Part shown: in pieces, positions 20,588 through 34,600 of the stretch | How the letters are laid out: every line of letters starts with the position of its first letter | Numbering within the stretch: the stretch's first letter is position 1 | Origin: Parietaria judaica | Lineage: Eukaryota > Streptophyta > Magnoliopsida > Rosales > Urticaceae | Length of the DNA: 64,000 nucleotides | Reading direction: 5' to 3' | Assembly (NCBI GenBank): GCA_954871525.1 | Contig: OX940864.1 | Span: 14,564,001-14,628,000, forward strand | Notes under the pieces: generated by a model | The model's database searches: none | What the model saw: only the letters and a program-made list of their open reading frames with translations | What the model was told of the DNA's origin: nothing | Position numbers and translations under genes: made by a program

Positions 20588-21610
20588 TGAAATGTTTGAG
20601 TTGGGATTTAGGCCCATTAGACTTTCCATATCGGATCCGACTATATTTAATGGTGATGGACCCACTCAGGCCCGCGAATTGATTAACCCATATAGATTGA
20701 GCCAAAAACCTATTAGGTCATTAACCCATATAGATTTATACCCCAGTTAGCCACATAATTCGAGATTGACTCAAGCCAAAAGCCAGAGAAAAATTGCAGC
20801 CTCCTCTAGCAAGCTTAGGTGCGATTTTCTCCTCACCGTGCTTCCGTTCGGTTCGTCGTCCAATCATCGAGAAGGACCTAGCAGTCTGACGAGGTGGTTT
20901 TGGGTCAATTGACGTTCCCGCAACGACGTGGTGAACAAGTTAGAGACTCTGCACTTGTGGACAGTGGCGAAGCCAGGAATTATCGGAAGGGGGGGCGAAA
21001 AATTAACATACTACAATTTTGAAAAATAAGATATAATATTAAAATTCAGATAATATTATATTGATTATTGAAACAAAGAAAGAAAAAAAAATTGCCCTAG
21101 CCACGATCAAATGATCACACAGCCACTATATCAACTAAACATAAGTACATAACAAACTCCTAAATACTAGGACATGAATGTATGCTTTTAATTTCCATGA
21201 GAAATACATAAATCCTAAATAAAATATACCTAATGCTACTAAGTCAGCGCAGAGAAAGAAAATAGGGAGAAGGAGAAACTAAATATGAAGCATTAAAACA
21301 AACGAAACAAAAAATAACTGGGAGCAATTTTTAAAGCTTTTCTATTGGATGGGCTAACCAAGTGGGGTCCATTGTCCCCACTTGGCTCTATGTGGCCTCG
21401 CCACTGCTTGTGGAGCTGAGATCCGCATTCCGAAGATACACGCACTTAGGGAAATTCGGCCAATGAAAAACATTTGGCAAAAGTATCAAAAGTCGGGTAA
21501 CATATCGAAAACTGATCCTCTTAATTTTGAATTTAATCTAGATCTTCGTTTTGATGAAATCCCGTGATTTTCGTCTCGAGATTCAAAATATATCATCAAA
21601 CATCCCAACA
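20588..21610 (+). mobile_element. LTR homologous to 45129-45720, split by a nested hAT MITE
   Basis: Outside the MITE the sequence follows the solo LTR at 45129-45720 along its length. Shared segments include GGACCTAGCAGTC/TGACCTAACTGTC, GACGTTCCCGCA, GACGTGGTG, GCTGAGATCCG, CTAGATCTTCGTTTTGATGA and the end CCCAACA. It would be about 570 bp without the insertion. The left end (near TGAAATG, 20588) is diverged and no target duplication was found. Confidence 0.75.
20954..21414. mobile_element. hAT-type MITE nested in an LTR, TSD CTTGTGGA
   Basis: The element 20962-21406 (445 bp) has terminal inverted repeats CAGTGGCGAAGCC and GGCCTCGCCACTG. It is flanked by the exact 8-bp duplication CTTGTGGA at 20954-20961 and 21407-21414. 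Eight bases and a CAGTGG-type end fit the hAT superfamily. It has no coding capacity. It lies inside the LTR, so it is the younger insertion. Confidence 0.9.
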
Positions 21611-22609
21611 CTAGATTGTACGGATAAACCGCTAATTGACGAGCACGCCGAGGGAAAGTCAAGGTTATTAGAACCTTGTTCTGTATAATGTTGTCCCAAC
21701 AAAAAAACATTGTCTCATTGAAAGTATATCCATTTTCAATAGCAAGTTTAAACTAATTTCACGATTGTACATATATATTATCGTTCAAGATTAAAGTTTT
21801 TTTCATCACTTAATATATACCAAGGAAAAACCGCAGACCTTTTAATAATTAATTAACTTTGCAGGAGAGCCACGGGTTACAAATTTATCGACAGATGGGG
21901 TTTTTAAAAACAGCTATTATTATGTCGATCGTACTTTAAGCATTAATTACTATCTAATGTTTACTACATAATTAATTATATTTATAAATATTTATCATTT
22001 ATAAATAAGATGAATAAAACATAAAATACTTTTGAATTTTTCTATTAAAAAAGGTTAAAATTTTATATTTCAATAAAGTTGAACTTGACCTTTTTGGGCT
22101 TAAAGTTTTCAATGTTTTCACTTAAAATTTTCGAATTTTGTAGTTAGAAAGTAATCTTTATACTTGGTTTTTGTTACCATGTGCAGGTGGCCGTAAAAAT
22201 ACTAAGCACGATCCTGAGTAGTGCAGATCAGCATATGTAACTAGAGACCTCGGGACACCTCGATTCAAAAATCGTGCAACGTTTATGAACGCTGAATGCG
22301 ATCGAAACCTTATGTAATATCTGTCTAGCAATTCTCTTTGCATGAAAAACTCTGTAAAAGACAATGATTTGTTCGATTACAAGGGCCAAATTGGTTTTAT
22401 TTCAATTTTATTGAAAGAAAAAAAAAATCGTATCAGCACTGTGAATTGTGATTTGTTTGTTCAATTTTTTTTTTTTTTGAAGTTATTATAAAAATTTGGA
22501 CCATAGAAGGCAAAATTAATTCTCAAGATTTAATAAAAAAAGAAATATGACAATTTTTACTATTTTATTAAATAAAATAAATAGTTCCTCACCTATTATA
22601 AAAGTGAGT

Positions 22610-22760
22610 GTGAATGAGCTTGTTTGGCCTATTGGTAAACTCACTACAAAACTTTTTGGGAGATCTTGAGTTCAAACCAAGCAGACGTAAAAATTACGTA
22701 TATTTGTAATCTTGACAAATAGTACAGATGTTAGTCAATAAAACCATCCTATTAAAATAA
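22610..22760 (+). mobile_element. probable tRNA-derived SINE remnant
   Basis: TTGGCCTATTGGTAAACTC resembles a polymerase III A box and GAGTTCAAACC a B box about 45 bp further on. No A tail or target duplication is clear. It may be an old SINE copy of a family different from the one at 19320. Confidence 0.4.
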
Positions 22761-24401
22761 TATATAAGAGTGATAGGTTAGCATTTAATAGTATTGAACC
22801 TATACTAACCATTTTCTACTCAAATAAACATTTTGCATTGTTCATTGGTCAACCATTTCTTAATTTGGAATTTAAAAAACATTAAAATGTTTTCTTCCAT
22901 TTTGGGTAACCAATTGGCATCAACTAAATGGTATCATGGATATAAAGCTATATATATTAGAAAAAGAAAAAAAAAAACATTTACACGTACACATATATCT
23001 CCATTATGGCCGTTGGCTCTGATTTTTTCCGCTTGGAATTATTTGTGGGACGTCTTAATTGGAATGGCATAATCCACAAATATATAATTAAGTGGACATT
23101 AACTCTACTAATTAGTTAAGAGTTAAGACAAAAGCTAGAAAACAGAAGACTTTTCAACATATAAATACTATCATGAAGAATTGATTGAAGTTGAACAAAT
23201 ATGTGTAGAATGTTTGTGGGGTTCAATTAGACCCGGGCAGTATACTGTATACAAGTGAGTAGTGATTAAGAGCCCCAATCTCATTTTATTTAAATGTAAT
23301 CAATTTTGGACCCTTTTAGTCTTTGCAATTATCTAATCAACCACATTTTGATTGCTTTAACAAAGTTTACTAGTGGCGAAAGTACTCAATATTTTATATA
23401 ATAAAAAAGGAAAATCTCATTCTTTTGTTCGGCAGTTAAAGTTCACAATATTATCATATAATAAAGGTAAACGTACTTAATATTTTTTTTGTGAAAAAAG
23501 TTCTTAGTGTCATCATTTTTCCTTAGCACTTGATACAATTATCGTAATAAAGGTTGAAAAGGTATTTGAACCCTTTCCATCTGAAAAAACATGTTTCAAA
23601 GAAGAAGAAGAGTGCTTAGTTGCGAGGTCGGTACCGGTTGCATTCTAAGTTGATTCAATAACGCTTAATTAAATTCCCCCGTATTTCATTAAATTTTATG
23701 TTAGCATCTGGCCCGAGCGGCCGGCGAGCGAGTGGTTAGTGGCCAATTGCGCCCTAGTGGCACGAAATCCATCATTAGCAAACTAGTTGTTTGGTTACGC
23801 AACCTTAGGCTTTGCCTTAGCACACACAATTTCTATTCGCCTCGATGATGGATTTTCTTATCTTATTTAGACGTCTTCAAGACCTCTCTCTTCCTTTCCC
23901 GCTTTAATGTTAGAGATGTCTTCTTATGCCCCACCTCCTGCACTTTATTCACGTTCGAAGGGATGAATGGTCCTCCTATTAGATTATATTTATATATTGT
24001 TGACAGTTAACGTCAAAATTCATTCGTACATGTTCTTTTGATCCTGAGTTATATTATATTTGAGTACCAAATTAAAATTATCATGTACTTATGCTGATTT
24101 AAACATTTTCTGTCAACAATTTGATTGAAATTTAATAGAGAAGGAAAAATGATGATACTGGGAACTTTCACCGCAAAAAAAAATCGAGTACTTTTACCGT
24201 TGTTATATATAGACATCGTCAATTTCGCTGAAAAAAAAAAAAAAAAAAAAAAAAACTGAAAACTTTTACCATTATCATATAAAGCATTGGATACTTTTTA
24301 TTTTATCACCATTATTCCTTAAATTAATAAGAAGAATTGAGCACAACTTGTACCACTGAGTAAGAACCACAAACCTAGTTTGATGGCTAAACGTGCTTAA
24401 A

Positions 24402-24774
24402 TATTTTATTGGGATAATAGCGGCAAAAGTGGCCAAAGTTGGGTTAAGTGTGAAAATAAGTGGCCAAAGCGATTTAATACTGGCATAAGTATTCAAAGTT
24501 TGCCAAACCGTGGCGTGTACAAATTCCATACACTCCAACCCAATGCCCGTTTAGCGTTTTGACACAAAATGCATTATCAAATACATTAAGACTGCTTGCA
24601 TAACATATTAGCACAAAATACATTAACGGGCAATGAGTTGGAGTGGATAGAATTTGTACACGCCACGGTTTGGAAAACTTTGGATACTTATGTCGATATT
24701 AAATCGCTTTGACCATTTATTTGCACACTTGACCCAACTTTAGCCACTTTTGCCGCTATTATCCCTATTTTATT
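24402..24774. mobile_element. Mutator-like foldback MITE (family B), TSD TATTTTATT
   Basis: The element 24411-24765 (355 bp) starts GGGATAATAGCGGCAAAAGT and ends with the inverted sequence ACTTTTGCCGCTATTATCCC. The exact 9-bp duplication TATTTTATT stands at 24402-24410 and 24766-24774. The arms pair almost to the centre (for example CCGTGGCGTGTACAAATTC against GAATTTGTACACGCCACGG). The terminal plan resembles family A at 646-1089, but the sequence is different. Confidence 0.92.
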
Positions 24775-25768
24775 CGATGATTATTTCATTCTTTTGTTGT
24801 TGTACCAACGTATATGATCCCGTGTATCGTTGATTAAGTGCGAATTATTGCGAGAATATTTTATTGACAAATTCATTTCAATTACTCTTGAAGTCTCGCA
24901 GTATTGGGAGTTAATGACGCAACGAATTTGAGAAGATCACTAATTTTTACTGTGGTACATGAGCTATATAGTAACTATTATAATTAACGGATCCTTGATA
25001 TAGTAAGACTATTGATGCAAAGGAAAGTATTTCGCGACGCCTTTATCATACAAGGTAACTAATTAAAAAGTCTAAACGCCCACTACGTTTAGTTTTTCGG
25101 CGAGTCTTGATTGTGAGTTCACCACCCGCAATCTCAACAAATAATCCTCCATACAAGTCCACCACGTGCAGGTTCTGCCTCGACAAATGTCGCTCAGTCG
25201 TAACTTAATTACGACAATGAATAATGAGTTTTAAAATATGATATAAAAAAGTATAAACGGGATATAAAAATAAAAATTAAAAAAATCAATTTGTATATCT
25301 ATCATATTCTCGATGTTGGGGTTGCCTATTTTGACATTTTCTGTGATAGAGATGTATATAATTTCATAGGAGAAGAAATAACACCCCCTCGATGATAACA
25401 TGGCCGAAAAAATATCAATTTTTATTAAGTATCAACAAAAACAAACTAATTTATATTATCGCACAATTCTCAACATCATATGGTTAATTAATTCACCAAA
25501 ATTAAGTAAAATTCCAGCTAAATTAGTCAATGCCTGCACCAAGAAGTCATCTATTATATTCAAGACTTCAACAATAATATTAATAAGCAAGTCGTGTATT
25601 TCTAAGATTCTCTTTTCGGGTGTCTTTCTCTCTGTCTTCTCTCTCTATTTTTGTATTTGTTTATGAATTGGCCACTCACTACTCACTACACTTTTCCCCC
25701 ACCATTTCTCTATAATTCTGTTAGTTCAAAATTTAGAGGAAAAAGGTGAAAAAGCAAACCCAAAAGAA

Positions 25769-28700
25769 ATGGCCATAGGCTTTGAATTCTTGAGGCTTTT
25801 TCTTCTCCACTTCTTGTTGCTCTCTTCTCTTTCACTGGCCTATAAGGCACCGAGATTCCCGTCTTCACTTGCGATCAGCCCCGAGAAGCTCTCTCTCTCG
25901 ACGAAAACAGCACAGAAAAGTAAGCTATACCGAGAGAGCTACTTCACGCAAACGCTCGACCACTTCAACTTTAATCCCGAGAGCTACTGCACGTTCCAGC
26001 AGCGGTACCTGATAAACGACACGTTCTGGGGCGGTGCCGAGGAGAGCGCGCCGATCTTTGTCTACACCGGCAATGAGGGGGACATCGAGTGGTTCGCGCA
26101 GAACACCGGCTTCATGTTCGAAGTCGCTCCGCGTTTCAAGAGCCTCCTTATTTTCCTCGAGGTAATGAACGACCGGATTCGATCAAGTGTTCTAATCGAT
26201 TAAGATTGAGAGAATGATACATTATCAGTTGGTTGAGTATTTTCACTATTATTTTCACGATACATGGTCAAAACGAGAAGACAAATTAAAAATAAAAAGA
26301 CGCTCGAAAATGACACGTTTTCATCGATGTGATATGATTTTGCAGCATAGATTCTACGGGAAGTCGATTCCTTTCGGAGGCGTTGCGCCAAAAACTGCTA
26401 GCAAGCTCGGCCACCTAAGCTCGATGCAGGCTCTAGCGGATTACGCAACTTTGATAGTTGATCTAAAGCGGAATTTATCAGCACCGGACTCACCGGTGGT
26501 GGTCTTCGGAGGCTCCTATGGTGGAAGTAAGTTTGTATTGGTTAGGTTAAAATGATATTTCATGAGTATATTATCGTTGTTTTGGACATGTGGGTGTTTT
26601 TGGATTTTGAGTTAGAATAATGCGTGAGGTTTTGTTTGTACATTATATATGTGTGTGTGTGTGTGCAGTGTTAGCAGCTTGGTTTAGATTGAAGTATCCT
26701 CATGTGGCCATTGGAGCTTTGGCATCTTCCTCTCCGATTCTCGGTTTTGAGAATTTGACATCTCCCTATAGCTTCACTAATATCGTCACTCAAGACTTTA
26801 AGGTCTCTCTCTCTCTCTCTTATAAAATATGCCCACAAAATAATGTTGAAGGAAAAGCATGTGTTTTGACTGTTGTTGTTGATTGAGGATATTTCCAGCT
26901 TTACAAACTTATCACAGCCCCACATGCATTTTGTACAAAAGTATGTTAAACCCTTTTTTGTGGGGATAGGCAAAAATACTGAAATAATTTGCATCAATTT
27001 GCTAAGAAAAGAAATGGTCCAATCCAACACGCTTTTGCTCATTCCAAATATAGTGCCTTATTTGAAATGAAAAGTAACAATTACATATGGACCAAAATTG
27101 CTTAATTTAATTTATGGACAATAATTTGTACTTTTGCCGTTTGATTGCTTTATAGGTGAATGGTAGCTATTAGGATTTTAGCAGATAATATACCAAAATT
27201 ATTTAAAAATGCAATGATAAGTAAGTTTTAAAAAAATCGACGACTAATTAAAGTTGTCAAACGATAAAAAGAATATGCCCGTTTAACTTTTATCCATCTT
27301 CATAAGTCAAATGTCATGTAGTGTTTAATTGACTGCCACATGACATTGACAAGTCATCCGACTCCATGTAATACTTTTATGTATTTTTTTAATTAATGAA
27401 ATACTCATTTTGTGCAAACTTTTTAAAAAACTATCCATAAATGGGTAGTTTTTTACACACACAATGAGTAGTTTTTTAAAAATATTTGACACAAAATGGG
27501 TATTTCGTACAATTTTCTACAATAATATCAAAAAAAATATTAAAAAGTAATTTGATCAATTATGAAAACTTTAGTGTTATTTTATCAGTTAATGATAAAC
27601 TTGATGCTGTTTTTTTCAAGGATTTCTTTTCGAATATATGACAAGTTATAGACTTAATCGCCATAATTTGAATTCTTAAAATATTATAGCTAAAATAATG
27701 TTTTTATATATTATTATAAGTAACATGAATTTGTTGTAATTGTATATATAAATGTTGAAATTCTTGTAACATTTTTAGCTGTGTTGGACGTGTGAATTAG
27801 AGCGAAAGCGAGAGCTGCTACAAAGTAATAAAGGGGTCGTGGAAGCAAATAGAAGAGGCTGCAAGTAAACCTGAATCGGCCAAGCTACTCACTAACTCAT
27901 TCAAATTATGCAAGTAAATGTTATTCCACCCTTATATCTTATAATCTTGCATACAAAACAACAGGCCTCAATTTCAATTTTTGCAAATTTTTTTTCTATA
28001 TTTTCGCAAAATATATATATAAAATATAGTCTCAAATGTACTTTAGTTGCATTATTATATAGTTTTGATTTTGACAAAAATATATTATTTGTTTTTTTAA
28101 TATTAAGCACCTTTTATTTTAGGAGTTATAAATATTTAAAAAAATAAATAAACATTTGAAAATAGAGGTGTAGTTTTATCATGGCTGCTTTTATAAATTA
28201 AAGCTATATTTTTACAAAAATTAAAACAGAAGGTAGAAAAAATTAGCAAAAATATATTGGTCTCTAATACTTTTACATGCTTTGATTTTGTCTTCAGGAG
28301 CTATAAATATCTGGCAATCTATCTGGAAAATTGGCTTGAAACTGCGTTCGTATACACAGCCATGACAGATTATCCAACCCCCTCAAATTTTCTAAATCCC
28401 ATGCCGGCTTTCCCTGTCAAACAGGTATTATTCAATAAAAGACATGGAAAATAATGTGTAATAATTTTTTAGAGCTTCTTATGTTTATATGTGAACAAAC
28501 TTTACATAATACGACTCATAATATTTTAAGTGATGGGTATCATCGTATATTAGAAAGGAAAACTTGATTAATTTATTCTCCGAATCACATAATATTTAAA
28601 AATTATTTTAGTTCTTTTCTTTGAAAAATTATTCCTCGGTATTGTTTGGACAATTTTACCCCTTACTTAATTGTCTAAAACTTAATACGAAAGTGTCTAA

Positions 28701-29562
28701 AACGTAGTACACAAGTGGCTTAAAGTGTCTAAAACATAGTACAAAAGTGTCTAAAATGTAATATAAAACTGTCCTAAAGTGTCTAAAACCTAATATCAAA
28801 TGTCTTAAAATGTCTTAAACTGAAAGGTAAATTTATCCCCAAAAATTCTAGAGAATAATTTTTCAAAGAAAAAACTAAAATAATTTTTAAATGTTATGTA
28901 ATTTGAAGAATAAATTTTCAAGTTATATTTTAAAAAGTTGTCATATATATATTTAGCCATTTATCTTGTATAATTTTTATTATGTTATTTCGTTTAATAA
29001 TATAATGGGATTGGTTGGTTGAACTTCAGATGTGCAAAGCCATTGATAACCCAGCGACTGGAAACGACACATTTGCAAAGCTGTACGATGCAGCTAACGT
29101 GTACTATAACTACAGTGGAACTGCAAAATGCTTTGATCTTGATGATGATTCTGATCCCCATGGCCTCGCACTGTGGAATTGGCAGGTTTGAACTCTTTCT
29201 CCCACTCAATTTCAATTTCCGATGAAATCTCGTTAAATTAATAATCGATAAATGATAGTTTTTATTATTTTGATTTTAATTATTATTGTTAAATTATCTC
29301 TCAATAATATAATAAAATTCTCTTATTTCAATAGTACTAATGTATAGATATTTTATTGTAATTTTTTTCTTAATTTTCATTTATTAGTCTAATAATAAAA
29401 TTATACATATCAAAAACCCAGATAGCTAAAGTAATTGAACGCTCGAGTTTATATTTTAAATATCTAAAATTCTCAAAGCAAAACAATAAATGCACATATC
29501 TTGAAAATAAACACATATCTTGAAAATAACACTCATCAATAATTTATATTATATATATATAT

Positions 29563-29612
<50 letters not shown>

Positions 29613-31588
29613 TATAGGTTCGACTTGACAAGCATACTATTATCTTTTTTTGCTCATAATTAATGCAAACGTGAAATTTGACTATAGGAAAAATCAAATA
29701 AATGGATACCTTATTATTATTTGCTTGTTGTCCATCACAATTTTTTTATCAAAGTTCATCAGTCAACTAGTGAAAATATAAAATTGCACTCGCATTACGG
29801 TTCATTATACAGTAAAAAAAAATCATATTGAAAAACTTATACAGCATTTCACTGTCATCGTGCAATCTCCTTATATGCAAAATTGCATGACGGAAAAAAA
29901 TCATACTGCATATTTCGTGATATAATCCAAATTTTGTAGTAGCTAGTTATAAGTGTTTATCATGTGCAATTCGATTGTTAGAGCATGATTTACACTGATA
30001 ATTTTCTCATCTATGATTAAAAATGCTTTCAATAGCGTAGCAATAGTTAAATAATGTAACGCTAATTTCAAGTTTTTGCATAAGAATTGAAACCCTTTTA
30101 TTTTCAAATTCATTTCACTAATGGTTGAAAGTCGTAATATTTTAAATAATTTAAAGATCACTTGAATCAAAATGAGTGCATTGAGAGCATCCAAGAAACT
30201 CATGTGGCTAACAATAATGCACTTCTTGTGTTATTTAATTAAAAATAATTTTCTTAGGGAATTATAAACTAAACTTTGTTATTGCCAATGAGTGCCTTAT
30301 CCATATTTGGGCCTATGATATAATATTATAAAAAGTTGTGACCAATCACGAGTTTCAATAATCGTCGTGTTCAATTTTGTTTTGTCATCTTGTACTATAT
30401 TGTTTGTCGTTTGTACCCCAAGAAGGTGTCGTGTGGACCTCACTTTAATTATATCGTTATATTTAGTAAAAACTAGGGGTTGCAATTTGGGGCCGTACAC
30501 GAAACACGTAACGCTTACGACATGATTTCAACGAGTCTGGATCTACCATAAATGGATCTGGGTCCAACCGTGTCGAAAACGATTAACATGATTAAATAAC
30601 GGGTAAACACGGCACGAACACGATAACACGATGGGACTAAATTAGACACGATCGAGGAGCCAAAAGTTGCATTTTATATATGTTATTAAGCATTTTAATA
30701 ATTATTATACATGACAATCATATTATTTATTTATTTATTACTTCGTACAATTAATGAACATAAAAAAGTGTTACTAAATTTTAAAATTTTAGATAATATA
30801 ATTAAATAAATTAAGTTAAATGAGCATAAGTTGAATTAATTTACTTTTTAAAATACTTTTTAAAATACATGAATATGTTAAATGGGTTAAACGGGTAGAC
30901 ACAATAAACACAGTATTTTAAATGGGCGGGTCTGGGTCTACATAAAATAAGTAAAAAACGACTAAGACCCGGCACGAACACAACATAAAACCCGAATTGC
31001 TACCCCTAGTAAAAACCACGCTTTATATAATTACTAAATTTATATTCAAACCGTAAATTGTGTATTAATAGTAGTAGACCAGGTAAGATTTCTTAGCAGT
31101 CAGCCCAATCCCATGTTAGACCAACTTCACCCGATGACTCTATTTTCTACAGTATTTTACAGTAAATGTCACATCAAACATTACTCCATCTCCACCCGAA
31201 CTCTGTTTTTAACACCGAATGAAATATTCTTTTTATATTCAAGTTTTTATTATATATCTTCACACCTTTATATTGAATTAATATTTCTCATTTATACTAC
31301 TTAATCATTATCTTAATAATAACAAATTACTCCATGTGTTAATTCAAAATATAAACATATATACTGAAATAAATATTTATAAAATAAAAGTAATTTTAAC
31401 ACAAATAAAATAAAATACAAAATAAATTACAATAATGCATTAGAGTTAGTATATTCTTCTTACAAATGATCAATCAATGCATTTTAATTTTTTTACTTAG
31501 TGCAAATATTATTGTTGTATTTTAAATATTATGGTCTTTTTAATTATTTACAATAATAAATTGAACTAAATTAAACACTTAAAATAAT

Positions 31589-31622
<34 letters not shown>

Positions 31623-34600
31623 CAAAGGTTGAATACTAAAGAATTTTAGGAAACATAACACTTTGTGCAATTATTAAACTTTATAAAGACTAAATTATAA
31701 TATAAATAAATAAATAAATAAATAAATAAATAGAGTAGTAAATAGTGCACTGTTCAAAAAGTGCATCCCACTCTATTTTAGAGTGGGTTATATTGTTCGG
31801 GTGGACTCCACTCTTACGCCATTTTGTGATTTTGGTGTTCGAGTGGAGTTGGTCTTAGAAGCGTTTTTTTACTAAGTGTTAATGCCGTTTTTCGGATCAA
31901 CGTGAAAAGCACCCCGTAACTCCGTTTTGGGCCGGGCCCAATGACCGTGTGGTGGACACGAAGGGCTTGATGCTCCTTTCTTCGCCTTTGCTGGGCTGAA
32001 AGTCGCTTCCGGGTAATCCGCCTCCATTTCCGCTCCTGAAAAGAGTGTAAAAAGTGTGAACTCTCAAGGAGGCCAGAGGGGGGGGGGGGGGGACCTATGT
32101 CGCTCGCTCCGACACTCAACATTAGTCGAGTACTTTAGAAGTCGAGAAAGTAAGACTGGCGAGCAGAGGTTTTTTGGCTTTAGAAAGCTTACCGAAATGT
32201 GGTGGGGGGCTCTCGTATTTATAGAGAACCTTGTGCGACCCCTAAGGGTGCGTTTTCCGTTTTAGGGGTCGCAGCGACCCCTAATTAACGACCCCTAAAA
32301 CCATGTTTTTATCTTTAGGGGTTGTAGCGACTCCTAATTAGGGGTCGTAACGACCCATAAATGCATGCTTTATTTATTAAGGGTCGTACCCCTAAATACA
32401 TGTTTTCGGAATAGATCCCGCGTCAGTATTCCCGGGTCGGGTTTAAGTTGACTTTCGGGCTCGTCCCATTGACTTTTCTAAGTCTGGTCAGAGTTGACTT
32501 TTTTGGGGCAGACCCGGATTGCCTTCGTGGGCCTTTGGCATTTGAGCCTTTTTGAATGCGTTTATTACGCTGAGCCTTAACATTTTTAGGCTCTGAAAAA
32601 TACTCATAACACCTTGACTAATCCGAATTTATCCACCTATGAAAGAGTCATTTAACAACATCATTCCCGAACCAAAATCTCGTAAAGAAATCAAACAAGT
32701 CATACAAAAAAATTGAGTCGTCACGTCAATATATGTGTAGTACCAGGATACGAATCTTGAGAGACGAACAATTCTTAGAGGGCTAATAATTATATTTTGA
32801 AGTAAAATAAATTGAAAAAACATAAATTAAGGGTAAAAAAATGAAAAAAAAAAGGATAAAAGAATTGCAGTATAAATTTAACAAAAATAAAATGTAACTT
32901 CAATCGATGAAAATGCCGATATGAAGAGAACATTACATCATAAATTATGGCAATAATATGAATTTTCCGACATGCCAGACGCAAGACATACAACTGTGGC
33001 CGTCATGCCCATACGAACAAAAATCCAACAACGAACAAGCTCAACCCTTTATATTATATATAAATCATTATAATAACTAATTTTTAAGTCACAAATGGTA
33101 ACGGTTTTTACGAATAATTTACCGTCAACAACGGTTAGCAGTTTTCCGGAAAAACCTCTCCGGAAAACCACCAAAATTGAAACATTATTGATACATTGAA
33201 ATGAATTGCATGGGCAGGCATGCACGGAGATGATAATGCCAACAGGTGGTAGCACAAATGAAAGCATATTTGAAGCTTCTCAATGGAAATACAGTGGGAG
33301 AGTCTCCTATTGTAAATCTGCCTATGGTATTGAGCCAAGGCGTACATGGATCCCCACTGAGTTCGGTGGTTTTGTGAGTCCAATTCTCAACTTTTTCTTC
33401 ACTCTTTAACTTTACTCATTGCTTGATTTTTCTCTACCTTAGTTTATTTGCTTGCTGAATTCCCATTTTTTGTACTTCGGTTTTTAAATTTTCGTGTCGG
33501 TACACTTTCAACGCATATTTTTCTCGCTAACATATAATATTAATTATTTAGCGTAAAGTGTTAATCAATGTATATATATATATAGCTTATTCATAAAGTC
33601 ACGAAGATAAAATTTGCATGTCTTAAAAACGAGAGAGAGAGGGTATTTTGCAACAAAGTAAAGTTGATCAACGGAAAAGTATAAACCGCAGTACCGCACG
33701 ACATAAGAGTTCATTGGATGCCATATTATTAAAATTAAATATGTATTTTTGTTTTTGTTTGGACAGGATATTGAGAGGGTTTTGAGAAGATTTGGCAGCA
33801 ATATAATCTTCTTTAATGGATTAAGAGACCCTTGGAGTGGTGGAGGGTACGATTTTCATCAGCGTATTAATCACCATAGTGACAAAGCCTAGTGATGAAT
33901 ATGATATAAATAAATAAAAAGTTAAAAATTTCATTTCTTTTTTTCAGGGTCCTGAAGAATATTTCAAGAAGTATAGTGGCCATTGTTGCAAAAGAAGGTA
34001 AGTGATAAACGTTATGAGAATAATATCCCTAACTGAAGTCACCTTAGTAAGATCATGTATTGTTTACTTAATATTATAATAAGACATGCACCTTTAAATA
34101 TACCTTCTATTTTTATTTTGTGCAAAAATATACCTTCTATATTTAAAAACAACGAAAATATACCGTCTATGGAGACATTACCTTCTATATATTTATTTAA
34201 AAACAACAAAAAATATATTTTAAGTGTAATTTGACTATACTACCCTCTATGTTTTCTCATTTTTAATTAATTGCTAAAAATTAACATCCCTAAACTCGAC
34301 AATTAGCAATGTCTTGTTTTTTTTTTTTTTTAAAACGTATGATATATTTTTCTCCAAAATAAAACTAGAAGGTATATAAAAACAAAATCATGACTAAAAG
34401 GATGGTGGGTGGAAAAGTATGAAAATGAAACCGAAATACACGTTGAAGGTATACTTTTACTATTTTTCAAAATAAAAGGAATATTTTTGCAAAAACTTAA
34501 AAGGCGGGGTATATAAAAGAAAAAAAATTTATTCTTACATTAATTTATTCCCGTAATACAGGCGCTCACCACGTGGATCTACGATTTTCGACGAAAGACG

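Larger units (their letters stand above)
18430..25768. other. 7.3-kb gene-free interval with scattered elements
   Basis: No coding gene could be supported. Defined contents are the SINE at 19320-19476, the LTR and nested hAT MITE at 20588-21610, a SINE-like trace near 22610 and a Mutator-like MITE at 24411-24765; these are listed separately. The rest is AT-rich, with a GC-richer patch at 23620-23900 (CCCGAGCGGCCGGCGAGCG) that I cannot classify and an A run of 27 near 24230. Confidence 0.6.

Noticed and set aside
32229..32616. CCTTG at both sides of 32234-32611 as a solo LTR duplication
   Set aside because: TG..CA ends fit, but the TATA box and leader-like sequence on the minus strand would fall outside, so the match may be chance.
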